Shown one piece after another: positions 7,830-17,200 of a DNA stretch of 64,000 nt (positions are counted from its first letter, which is position 1; each line of letters opens with the position of its first letter). A model generated the notes under the pieces. It saw nothing but the letters and a program-made list of their open reading frames with translations. It made no database searches and was not told the origin of the DNA. The translations under genes and the position numbers were made by a program. Origin of the DNA: Rhodoferax sp. (GTDB taxonomy: Bacteria; Pseudomonadota; Gammaproteobacteria; Burkholderiales; Burkholderiaceae_C); the NCBI GenBank assembly GCA_024236015.1, contig JACKLK010000001.1, positions 1,178,001 through 1,242,000 on the forward strand. Reading direction: 5' to 3'.

Positions 7830-9239
7830 TCACGAGGCAGCGTGGGCAGCGGCATCCGGCGCCGCCTCGCCCAGCACCACCAGTGCCATCGGGTCAGTGA
7901 CACCCGCGACGCGGCAGTCCGGCAGCACCCGATGCGCGCCACCGGGCGGCGCATAACCCTGATCGCATGCCCGCTGGAAGCACGCTTCGCTGGCCAGTCC
8001 GCGCACCGACGCCAGCTTCGTGTGGTTCTGCAGCTTGGCCGCCCGATTCACGGGGTTGCCGATGATGGCGTACTCCAGCCGGCCTTCGTCCCCGATCACG
8101 CCGCAGGTCACGGTCCCGCTGTCCACGCCGATGCCGACGCCGGGCGCCGGCAGGCCTTGTGCCTGGCGCTGCGACTGCCAGTCGGCCAGCGCCTGCAGCA
8201 ATGCCTCGCCGCAGCGCATGGCGTCGGCGCAATAGTGGTTCGAGGCCTTTGTCGCGCCGAACGTGACCATGATGCCGTCGCCCAGGTAGGTCGTGATGCT
8301 GCCGTTGTGCCGGTGGATGACCGGGACCGCGATCGACTGGTAACCGCGCAGGATGTCGATCAGTGCGCGCGGCGGCAGCTGCGAGGCCAGCGTCGTGAAA
8401 CCGCGCAGGTCGATGAACATGGCCGCGCTCTGGCGCTGCTCGCCATCGCCCGAATGCAGCAGTTCGTCGGCGGCGGACAACTGCTGGGCGACCTCCGGCG
8501 CAAAGAAGCGCGACAACTGCGAGACCGCGGCCTGGTCGCCGACCGCATTGAACAACAGCTGGCGCGCCCGTGCCACCGCCACCGACAACACCAGCGTGAC
8601 GATCAGGATCGAGACCACCCGATCGACCTCGCCGCCGATCAGGATGCGCGCCGACGTCATGTATTGCACATAGTCATGGGTGACCAGCTCCGCACCGCCT
8701 TCGGCCATCAGGGCATACGACAACAGCGCCAGCCAGCCGGCCGCGGCGACCAGGCCGGTGAACAGCACATAGGCCGGCGCAAAGGTCAGTGCACGCAGCG
8801 CGATGAAGATGAACACGTAGAGCAGGGTCGGCGCCTTCAGGTAGAACGCCGCCGGCTGGCCGTACTGCAGGTGGAAACTCCAGATCGTGAGCATCAGCAT
8901 GCCGATGTCCACCAGCACCGACAGGACACGCAGCACCAGGTTCAGCCGGCCGCGGTAGGCCAGCGCCAGCCGCAGCACGGTGAACCCCGCATACAGGCCG
9001 AGCGCCCACGGCACCGGATGGAACCGGGCGTCGGTCGGAGCGGTTCCGGGTGCCACCAGGTACAAGGCGCCGAGCACGGAGATCAGTGCGGCCTGCACCC
9101 AGCCGATCAGGATCTCGCTGCGGCGGTCCAGGTCGGCCAGCGCCCGGGCCACGCGCGCCGGCAACGCGTGATCGTGCTGGTCGCGCCATTGGCCGAGCCA
9201 GCTCAGCACGGTACCGGACCGGGGACTTGTTTGCTCCAT
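7830..9239 (-). CDS. Membrane-bound class III adenylate/guanylate cyclase
   Basis: Nucleotide cyclase, 469 residues. The N-terminal half has about six hydrophobic helices (residues about 40-235). The C-terminal half is a class III catalytic domain with FIDLRGFTTLAS (first metal aspartate), the GDGIMVTFGA loop with the second aspartate, GVDSGTVTCGVIG and YAIIGNPVNRAAKL. The key metal ligands are present, so it should be active, but ATP or GTP preference is not decided here. There is no HAMP or receiver domain. The membrane part resembles the MASE-like sensors that sit on cyclases. It converges with gspC and has no operon partner. Confidence 0.85.
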   Translation of the reverse strand: MEQTSPRSGTVLSWLGQWRDQHDHALPARVARALADLDRRSEILIGWVQAALISVLGALYLVAPGTAPTDARFHPVPWALGLYAGFTVLRLALAYRGRLNLVLRVLSVLVDIGMLMLTIWSFHLQYGQPAAFYLKAPTLLYVFIFIALRALTFAPAYVLFTGLVAAAGWLALLSYALMAEGGAELVTHDYVQYMTSARILIGGEVDRVVSILIVTLVLSVAVARARQLLFNAVGDQAAVSQLSRFFAPEVAQQLSAADELLHSGDGEQRQSAAMFIDLRGFTTLASQLPPRALIDILRGYQSIAVPVIHRHNGSITTYLGDGIMVTFGATKASNHYCADAMRCGEALLQALADWQSQRQAQGLPAPGVGIGVDSGTVTCGVIGDEGRLEYAIIGNPVNRAAKLQNHTKLASVRGLASEACFQRACDQGYAPPGGAHRVLPDCRVAGVTDPMALVVLGEAAPDAAAHAAS

Positions 9240-9388
9240 GCGGGGGTAGTCGCGCCTGCGGGTCCGATCTTTCATGCCCCCGCAGCGCACGCCCTGGCGT
9301 CTGCCGCCCATCACATGCCATCGGCCCCTCGGAGACGGCCGGACACCCGCCCGGCCGGGGCCGGACCGGGTCGTTATCATGGTTCGCC

Positions 9389-10405
9389 ATGGAACCCACC
9401 GCCCCCACCCCGACGTCGCCACCGCTGGCCGGCGCAACACGCATCATCTCGCCGTTCGGCGCCCGCAGCACGGCGCTGGAGGTGCTCGACGGCATCTCGC
9501 TGCAGGGCCGCCATGCCATCGTGACCGGCGGCGCGGCCGGCCTGGGCCTGGAGACGTCGCGTGCCCTGGCGTCGGCCGGAGCATCCGTGACCCTGGCCGT
9601 GCGCAACCTGGTGCAGGGCGAAGCCAGCGCCACCTTGCTGCGCCAGCAGTTCCCGCACTCGGAGGTCGCGGTACTGCAACTGGACCTGGCCAACCTGGCC
9701 AGCGTGCGGCGCTGCGCCGACACCTGGATCCAGGGTGGCAAGCCGCTGCACATCCTGGTGAACAACGCCGCCATCATGGCCTGCCCGCTGACCCGCACCG
9801 CCGACGGATGGGAGTTGCAGTTCGCGACCAACCACGTGGGCCACTTCGCCCTGACCCAGGCGCTGATGCCGGCATTGCAGGCGGCGGCCGATGCCTGCGG
9901 CGACGCGCGCGTGGTGTGCCTGAGTTCGTCCGGACACAAGCTGTCGACGGTCGTGCTCGACGACATCCACTTCGAACACCGTCCCTACGACAAGTGGAAG
10001 GCCTACGGCCAGGCCAAGAGTGCCAACGCCTTGTTCGCGCTCGGCCTGCACCAGCGCCATGGCGCGCACGGCATCACCGCCAACGCGGTGCACCCGGGCG
10101 GCATCATGACCGGATTGCAGAAGTTCCTGCCGACCGAAGAGATGCGTGCCCTGGGCTGGTTCAAGGACGACGGAACGCCGCTGGACCTGTTCAAGAATCC
10201 GGCCCAGGGGGCATCGACCAGCGTCTGGGCGGCCACGTCGCCGGCGTTGGCGGGCCACGGCGGTCTCTATCTGGAGGATTGCCGCCAGGGCGAACCGGCC
10301 GAACCGGGCAACCGCATCTCCGGTCATGCCCCCCACATCATGGACACCGCGCTGGCCGGTCGTTTGTGGGAGGCCACGGAGCACATGCTGGCCGCCGCGG
10401 CCTGA
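9389..10405 (+). CDS. Short-chain dehydrogenase/reductase
   Basis: NAD(P)-dependent oxidoreductase of the classical SDR fold, 338 residues, resembling retinol-dehydrogenase/WW-domain-oxidoreductase-like enzymes. The cofactor motif TGGAAGLGLE, the structural motif NNAAIM (NNAG variant), a serine-rich strand (VVCLSSSGHK) and the catalytic YGQAK (YxxxK) are all present. An N-terminal extension of about 35 residues precedes the Rossmann fold. The substrate cannot be told from sequence. It stands alone, divergent from the cyclase gene. Confidence 0.85.
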   Translation: MEPTAPTPTSPPLAGATRIISPFGARSTALEVLDGISLQGRHAIVTGGAAGLGLETSRALASAGASVTLAVRNLVQGEASATLLRQQFPHSEVAVLQLDLANLASVRRCADTWIQGGKPLHILVNNAAIMACPLTRTADGWELQFATNHVGHFALTQALMPALQAAADACGDARVVCLSSSGHKLSTVVLDDIHFEHRPYDKWKAYGQAKSANALFALGLHQRHGAHGITANAVHPGGIMTGLQKFLPTEEMRALGWFKDDGTPLDLFKNPAQGASTSVWAATSPALAGHGGLYLEDCRQGEPAEPGNRISGHAPHIMDTALAGRLWEATEHMLAAAA

Positions 10406-10579
10406 GCGCCGGCCGGGCACGGACCCCGGTCCCCGGTCCCCGTCCCGGCGATGATGGCACCAACGGTGGATGAACACCTGCCCGATGTGCGTTCGCGCCG
10501 CACATAATGGCGCTGCGCGGGCGTGGTGCGGCGGCGCCACCCGCAGACCCTGCCCCTGGACCTGATCGTGGAGATCCCC

Positions 10580-11551
10580 ATGCCCAAGAGATTCCTGCTG
10601 CTGTGCTGCGCCTGCCTGATCGTGCCCCTGCTGGGCACACCGGCGCAGGCCCAGGCCTTTCCCGAGCGCGCGATCCGGCTCGTGATTCCGTTCCCGCCCG
10701 GCGGCGGGACCGACATCGCCGCGCGGCTGGTCGGCGAGAAACTCGCGGCCGTGCTCAAGCAGCCCGTCGTGCCCGAGAACAAGCCCGGCGCCAACGGCGT
10801 GATCGCATCGGAGTTCGTCGCGCGTGCGGCACCCGACGGCTACACGCTGCTGGTGGCCACCGGCAGCAGCCATGCGTTTGCGCCGGCGCTGGGGGTCAGG
10901 CTTCCGTTCGATCCGCTCAAGGACTTCGCGCCGGTGGCGCTGATCGGGCAGTTTCCAACCGTGCTGGTGGTCAACCCGGCCGTGCCGGCCAGGACGATGC
11001 GCGAGTTCGTCGAATACGCACGACAGAACCCCGGCAAGATCAACTATGGCTCCGCCGGCAACGGCAGCACCAACCATTTCCTGGGCGAACTGATCAAGCA
11101 GGTGGCCGGCATCGACATGCTGCACGTGCCATACAAGGGCTCGGGACCGGCGTCCCAGGACCTGCTGGCCGGCCAGATCCAGGCCATGGTCGACAGCGTC
11201 GCGGCGGCCAAGGCCCAGATCGAGGCCGGCAAGTTGCGTGCACTTGGCGTGACCACGCCGCAACGCGTGGCGCAACTGCCCGACGTACCTTCCCTCCAGG
11301 AGGCCGGCTACGATATCGAATACGCCGGCTGGGTCGTGATCATGGCCCCGGCCGGCACGCCACAGCCCGTGTTGAACCGGTTGCACGATGCGATTGCATC
11401 GGTGATGGCCGATGCCGCCGTGGTCGAGCGCTACAACCGGCAAGGCATCATGATCCGCCCGATGACGCTGGCCGAACTGCCGCCGTACCTGCGCAGCGAC
11501 AAGGAACGCTGGGCCGCGGTCGCGGCCAAGGCCGGACTCAAGTCCGAATGA
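10580..11551 (+). CDS. Bug-family tripartite tricarboxylate-type periplasmic binding protein
   Basis: Periplasmic solute-binding protein of the TctC/Bug family (323 residues), abundant in Burkholderiales and usually specific for small carboxylates. Signal peptide residues 1-22 (ending AQAQA), then the signature FPPGGGTDIAARL, GANGVIASEFVA, GSAGNGSTNHF and VPYKGSGPA. The ATG at 10580 was chosen because it directly starts the signal peptide. A longer frame from 10523 adds an implausible leader. No TctA or TctB membrane genes are adjacent, so it is one of the orphan Bug receptors. Confidence 0.9.
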   Translation: MPKRFLLLCCACLIVPLLGTPAQAQAFPERAIRLVIPFPPGGGTDIAARLVGEKLAAVLKQPVVPENKPGANGVIASEFVARAAPDGYTLLVATGSSHAFAPALGVRLPFDPLKDFAPVALIGQFPTVLVVNPAVPARTMREFVEYARQNPGKINYGSAGNGSTNHFLGELIKQVAGIDMLHVPYKGSGPASQDLLAGQIQAMVDSVAAAKAQIEAGKLRALGVTTPQRVAQLPDVPSLQEAGYDIEYAGWVVIMAPAGTPQPVLNRLHDAIASVMADAAVVERYNRQGIMIRPMTLAELPPYLRSDKERWAAVAAKAGLKSE

Positions 11552-11579
11552 CGCGCCGCGCCGGCGCCGGAGCGACACC

Positions 11580-12935
11580 ATGAACCATTCCGTCCGACTG
11601 CTGCTGTCCGCCGCGCTGGCCCTGGCCCAGGCCGGCGCCTGGGCCTGGAGCAACCACACGCTGCCCACCTACCGTGCGTTCGACACCATGCCCGAACTCG
11701 CGCAGGCCGCGCCCGTGCTCGCCGAGCCGCTGGAACTGTTCCTGCGGGCGCAGGAGAAACCGATCGCCGACCTGCTCGCCAGCCAGGAGACCTGGGCCCG
11801 CACCCACATGCCGCATTACGCGCCGCGCGCCGACACCCTGGTGTTTCGCGCCGACGCGTCGCGCAGCGATGCCGAACGGCGCCAGGCGTTCCTGGCCGCC
11901 CTGCGCATCTCGCCGCTGAGCCGGTTCGCGTTGTACCTGCAGCCGGACCTGCGCCATACGCCGGATCCGACGCGGCGGCTGCCGCACGACGCGGTGAACT
12001 TCCTGCCCGAGCAGGACAACGACGAACGGCGCTTCGTGCGCGTCGAGCCCGGAGAGGCAGTCGCGCCGCTGGCGGTGCTGGCCAGCGCATCCGACGAACC
12101 CGACTACGGACTGGACATCAACCTGTGGGACGACAGCCCCAGCGACTGGGGCAAGCGCTACGGCTTCGGCACCCTGCCCTTCGGCAATCCGGCGCTGTAT
12201 TACGCGACGCAGGCGCCGTTCCACATGGGCTTCTACCACCAGGACTGGCTGATCTACAAGGCAGCGCCGTTCATCCAGCGCACCTACCCGCTGATGCGCA
12301 TCCAGCAGTACAGCAGCCTGTCCGCGCTCGCATTCCGCAGCGGCCACGACTACTGGGGCTGGCGTTTCGCCGGACTGGCACTGCACTACATCCAGGACCT
12401 GACCCAGCCCTACCACGCCGACCTGTCGCCCGGCGACTCCACGCTGGGCCTGATCGGCACCAACGTGCTGGCCATGGCCGGGTTTCCGAAGCGCCGCGAC
12501 AACCTGATCGTGCTGTTGTCCAACCGCCATCTCGCGCTCGAGAAATTCCAGAACGAGTCGATGGTGCGCAGCGCGCGCGCCGGAACCGACACCCCGCTCG
12601 AAAACGCCTTGCGCGAGTCGCGGCGCGACACGGCCTATCCGGCCTGGTCGCCGCTGTACGCCCGCGACACCGTGGCGCGCGAAGCCCACGAGAGTGCCGA
12701 GCAGACCGTGCGCACCATCCTGGCCACGGTGCCGGCGGCCTATGTGTCCGATCCGGCCTTCGACTTCGGGGTCAAGGAGGCCGGCATCCGCTTGCTGGAC
12801 GACATCGACAGGCAGGGGCCGACCCAGCGCGCCGAACTCGAGCGGCAGGTGGCGCAGTTGCTGGCCCGGTTCGGGTCGCACAGCCGCAACACGGTGCGCG
12901 GCATCCTGCGCGCGGCGCGGCAGCAGCAGCCGTAG
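11580..12935 (+). CDS. Secreted zinc phospholipase C / P1-nuclease-like protein
   Basis: Predicted exported metalloenzyme, 451 residues. Signal peptide cleavage after AWA would leave Trp23 as mature N-terminus. In the zinc phospholipase C/P1 nuclease fold the N-terminal Trp binds zinc, so this position is notable. A further ligand cluster HYIQD (His269, Asp273) and YHAD (His279, Asp281) matches the HxxxD metal motif, and FYHQDW lies near residue 220. Similarity outside these motifs is low, so the substrate (phospholipid or nucleic acid) is open. It starts 28 nt after the Bug gene and may be co-transcribed. Confidence 0.6.
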   Translation: MNHSVRLLLSAALALAQAGAWAWSNHTLPTYRAFDTMPELAQAAPVLAEPLELFLRAQEKPIADLLASQETWARTHMPHYAPRADTLVFRADASRSDAERRQAFLAALRISPLSRFALYLQPDLRHTPDPTRRLPHDAVNFLPEQDNDERRFVRVEPGEAVAPLAVLASASDEPDYGLDINLWDDSPSDWGKRYGFGTLPFGNPALYYATQAPFHMGFYHQDWLIYKAAPFIQRTYPLMRIQQYSSLSALAFRSGHDYWGWRFAGLALHYIQDLTQPYHADLSPGDSTLGLIGTNVLAMAGFPKRRDNLIVLLSNRHLALEKFQNESMVRSARAGTDTPLENALRESRRDTAYPAWSPLYARDTVAREAHESAEQTVRTILATVPAAYVSDPAFDFGVKEAGIRLLDDIDRQGPTQRAELERQVAQLLARFGSHSRNTVRGILRAARQQQP

Positions 12936-12967
12936 GCCTGCGGGCCCGGGCGCGCTGCAGCTGCGGC

Positions 12968-14098
12968 CTAGTCGCGGCGGTCCGGCGCCGGCGCTGCGGC
13001 CTCGGACGCCTGCTCGGGCGGCAGTTCGCCGCCGTGCAGATGCAGCGTGCGGGTCGGGAACGCGATCTCGGCGCCATGGCGCTCGATGATCTGGCCGATC
13101 CGGATCAACACGTCCTGCTTGACCTCGTGGTACTTCACCCAGACCGTGGTCTTGGTGAAGGTGTAGATCATCAGGTCCAGCGACGAGCCGGCGAACTGGT
13201 TGAAGTTGACGATCAGTGTCTGCGTCGTGTCGATCTCGGGGTGCGCACGCAGCATGTCGCGGATGTCGGCCACGACCGCCGGCACCACGGCGAAATCGTC
13301 GTACCGCAGGCCGATGGTCTCCTTGATGCGGCGGTGGCTCATGCGCGAGGGGTTCTCCACCACGATGCTGGTGAACACGGCATTGGGCACGTAGATCGGG
13401 TTCTTGTTGAAGGCCCGGATCCGGGTATGGCGCCAGCTGATGTATTCGACCGTGCCCTCCAGGCTCTTGTCCGGCGAGCGGATCCATTCGCCGACCGAGA
13501 ACGGCCGGTCCAGGTAGATCGTCAGGCCGCCGAAGAAGTTGGCCAGCAGGTCCTTGGCCGCGAAACCGACCGCGATGCCGCCGACGCCGCCGAGCGCCAG
13601 CAGGCCGGTGATCTGGAAGCCCAGCGTCTGCGCGGTCATCAGGATGGCGACGATCAGTGTCACCAGCCGCGACAACTTGCCCAGCGCGTCGAGCGTGGTG
13701 TGATCCACGTCCTCGCCACGCTGCTCGCGCAGCGACACGATGTTGCTCCCCACCTTGCCGATGAAACGCCACAGGAACCATGCGGCGCAGATGATCAGCG
13801 CCACGTCGCGCAAGGCCATGGCCTCGGCCAGGAACGGCTCCTCGACCTGGCGCTGCACGACCCGGGCCATCACGCTGGCGCCGATCACCCACATGGCGGC
13901 GAGCACCGGGCGGCTGGCCGTCTGCACCAGTGCGTCGTCCCAGACCGATGCCGTGCGTTCAGTGACCTTGGCCGCATGGCGCAGCAGCACCTGCGCCACC
14001 TGGTTCAGCGCCACCGTGACCAGCGCGATCGCGATCAGCGAGGCGACCCACAACTCGATCCCGATATGCTCGCTCAGAAATGTGCTCAAACGGTTCAT
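12968..14098 (-). CDS. MscS-family mechanosensitive ion channel
   Basis: Small-conductance mechanosensitive channel of the inner membrane, 376 residues. About five transmembrane helices (first at about 15-35, last the pore helix at about 160-190) lead to the MscS beta domain (IYLDRPFSVGEWI, GTVEYISWRHTRIR, IYVPNAVFTS). The pore-lining segment GGVGGIAVGFAAKDLLANF has the alternating Gly/Ala pattern of MscS TM3. The C-terminal 25 residues are Pro/Ala/Glu-rich. The architecture is closer to YnaI-like members than to E. coli MscS itself. Convergent with the phospholipase-like gene. Confidence 0.9.
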   Translation of the reverse strand: MNRLSTFLSEHIGIELWVASLIAIALVTVALNQVAQVLLRHAAKVTERTASVWDDALVQTASRPVLAAMWVIGASVMARVVQRQVEEPFLAEAMALRDVALIICAAWFLWRFIGKVGSNIVSLREQRGEDVDHTTLDALGKLSRLVTLIVAILMTAQTLGFQITGLLALGGVGGIAVGFAAKDLLANFFGGLTIYLDRPFSVGEWIRSPDKSLEGTVEYISWRHTRIRAFNKNPIYVPNAVFTSIVVENPSRMSHRRIKETIGLRYDDFAVVPAVVADIRDMLRAHPEIDTTQTLIVNFNQFAGSSLDLMIYTFTKTTVWVKYHEVKQDVLIRIGQIIERHGAEIAFPTRTLHLHGGELPPEQASEAAAPAPDRRD

Positions 14099-14216
14099 GC
14101 CATGGACTGTACGGCATGTGTATTGCCGCCCGGAACCTGTTATGGTGCGCCAGTGGGTCCGGCCCCCTTGCAGCGCGCTGCAAGGGCCTGCGGACCTGCG
14201 ACGCAAGGGACCCGCC

Positions 14217-17200
14217 ATGCCCAGCAGCACTGCCGCCACCGATGCCGCGACCGATGCCGGCGCCTGCCCGGCGCCGGACACGCCTGCCTGGTCGGGCCTG
14301 CCCGACGCCTGGTCGGCGCTGCAGGCGGCCGAGCGCAGCGCGCTGGCCGAGCGCCGACGCCAGGTGCTGGGCGAGGCGTCGGCGCAGGATCCGCAGGCGG
14401 ATCCGCTGGCGCTGCCACGCGTGGGCCTGGCCCTGTCGGGTGGCGGCATCCGCAGCGCCACCTTCGCGCTGGGCCTGATGCGCGCCATGGCGCAGGACCG
14501 CCCGGGCGCCAGCGACGCGACGGCGCCCGACGCCACGCCGGGCGGCCTGCTCGGGCGCCTGGACTATCTCTCCACGGTCTCCGGCGGCGGCTACATCGGC
14601 GCCATGTACGGCCGGCTGGTCGCCACCTACGGCCAGCAGCGGGCCCGGCAACTGATGGCGGCGAGCCACTCGCCCGTGCTGGGCTGGCTGCGCCGCAACG
14701 GACGTTATCTCACCCCGGGCGGCTCGCGCGACATCGGCATGGCCATCGTCACCTACCTGCGCGCCTGGCTGGCGATCCATGCCGAGTTCATGTTCGCCTG
14801 CATCGCGCTGGGCCTGGTCGTCGTGTTGCCGCACCTGTGGCAGCACAGCCTGCAGGTGCTCGACCCCCATGCCTGGGCGCCATGGCACACCGCCTGGTGG
14901 GCGCTGTCGCTGGGCATGTGGACCGCGCTGGCGCCGGGCCTGATCGCCGGCTACTGGGCCGCGCGCGACGGGCCGGACCCGACCACCACCGCAACCCGGC
15001 TCGGGTGGCGCGACCTGGTCTTCGTGCTGGGCATCGCCTACGGTGCGTTCAGCCTGCTCCGCAGCCTGTATGTCAACGGCGTGCTCGACCCGGTGCGCCA
15101 CAGCCTGACCTGGCCGGGCGCCGGCGCGCTGGCCCTGGGCTCGGTGGTGATCGGCCAGGTCGCGACCATGGGGTGGCTGGCGATGGACAAGACGCCGCAC
15201 GCACTCAAGGTCGCCCGCATGCGCAACATCCTGACACGCATGCTGCGCTGGGTCATGGTGGCGACCCTGGCCCTGCTCGGCATCGGCGCGCTGGACCGGC
15301 TGAGCTGGTGGATCCTGGAGGAGTTGCAGACCGGCAACCAGTGGTTGTGGCGCGGCGTCGGCGTGGGCAGCGTGCTGATCGTCGTGTTGCGGGCCCTGGT
15401 GCAGCCGCTGCAGAAGATCGCCTCCGAGACCAACATGCGCACACGCGAGTGGCTGCCCCGCCTGCTCGACATCGGCAGCCTGTTCGGCGTGCTGGTGCTC
15501 GTGATGGCCTGGATGGTGCTGCTGCAGTGGTTCGTGTTCGCACCCGAGACCTTTGCCGCGCTGCGCAACGTGCCGGCCTGGATGCGCGCCAGCCTGCTGC
15601 TGGCCGCGCTGCTGGCCTGGATCCTGCTGTCGGCCGGCAACATCCAGATGGCCAACACCTCGTCGCTGCACAGCTTCTATCGTGCGCGGTTGACGCGGGC
15701 CTACCTGGCCGTGGGCAACCTGGCGCGCAACCTGGCCGACGAAAACGGCGTGCGTGCCGATGTCACGCGCGTGGTGCGCGGTGACGACACCAGCCTGCAG
15801 CACTACCGGCCGGAAACCCGCGGCGGGCCGATCCACCTGGTCAACACCTGCCTGAACCAGACCCGCGACGACAAGAGCGGCCTGTTCAACGCGGACCGCA
15901 AGGGCACGGCCGTCACGGCCAGCTGGCGCGGCTTCGAGATCGGCCCGCGCGAATTCGTCGCGCTGCAGGACGGCCACGACGCCGGCACGCTGGGTCGCTG
16001 GGTCGCGGTATCAGGCGCCGCGGCTTCGCCCGGCGCCGGCTCCTACACCTCGCGTGGCCTGGCGCTGCTGCTGTATTTCCTGGGCGTGCGGCTCGGCCAC
16101 TGGATGCGCGCGCCACGCGAGCGGGTCGAGCTGCGCTGGCTCAGCCGATGGTCGTGGCGGCTGATCCCCAAGCCGATGATGCTGGCCAGCGAGGCGTCGG
16201 CCACCTTCTTCGGCGTGGAACGCCCGTGGTGGTACCTGTCCGACGGCGGCCATTTCGAGAACACCGGCGTCTACGCGCTGCTCAAGCGCGAGCTCGACTT
16301 CATCATCCTGTCCGACGCCGGAGCCGACGGGCGCTACGAATTCGGCGACCTGGAGAACCTGGTGCGCAAGGCCCGCATCGACTTCGGCGCCGAGATCGAG
16401 TTCTACACGCGCGAGGAGGCCGCCAGCCTGTTCCCGGGCGAGACGGCCGATCTCACCGTGTTGTCGCCCGAGGACATGGGCAACGTGCATTCCAGCCGCG
16501 GCGTGCTGCTCGCACGCATCCGCTACCGCGAGCGGCCCGGCCCGGCGCTGGCCGACGGACGGCCCGGCCCGCCGGTACGGCCCGAAGGCACCTTGCTGGT
16601 CATCAAGCCCAACCTGCACGATGCGCTGGACATCGACCTGCTGGCCTATGCCCGCAACCATCCGGGGTTCCCGCACGAGTCCACCGGCGACCAGTCGTTC
16701 GACGAGGCGCAGTGGGAGAGTTACCACCGGCTGGGCGAGGACTTCGGCCGCGCGATGCGCGAGCGCTGGCTGGCCCGGCTGCCGGGCTGGAGCACGCCGG
16801 CGCGGCACAAGATCCGCATCGCGGCGCGCCTGGTGCCCTCGCCGCCGGCCGGCGAGGTCGCCCGCAAGGAGCCGCTGTGGCGGCGCAACGTGCGCGCCAC
16901 GGCGATCGGCACCACGCTGGGCGTGGGCGCCTCGGGCACCGTGCTGCTGTCACTGTGGCAGATGCAGGACCAGCTCCAGCGCAACCGCATCGACCAGCAG
17001 ACCGAGGCGCGCCAGTTGTTCACCGAGGTGTCCAAGGGCCTGCAGGCATTCGACGGCAGTTGTCCGCAGGTGCCCGAACATGTGATCACCCAGGCCGCGA
17101 TGCTGCTCGAGCTGCGCGCCAGTCCTTCGATGCGCCCGCTCGAGCAGGCCGGGCTCGAACGCATGGCCGCGCGCATCACCGAGGAATGTGCCCGCGTGCC

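Noticed and set aside
10406..10450. Short CGGTCCC-type direct repeats after the SDR gene.
   Set aside because: Only two to three imperfect copies in GC-rich DNA, with no likely function.
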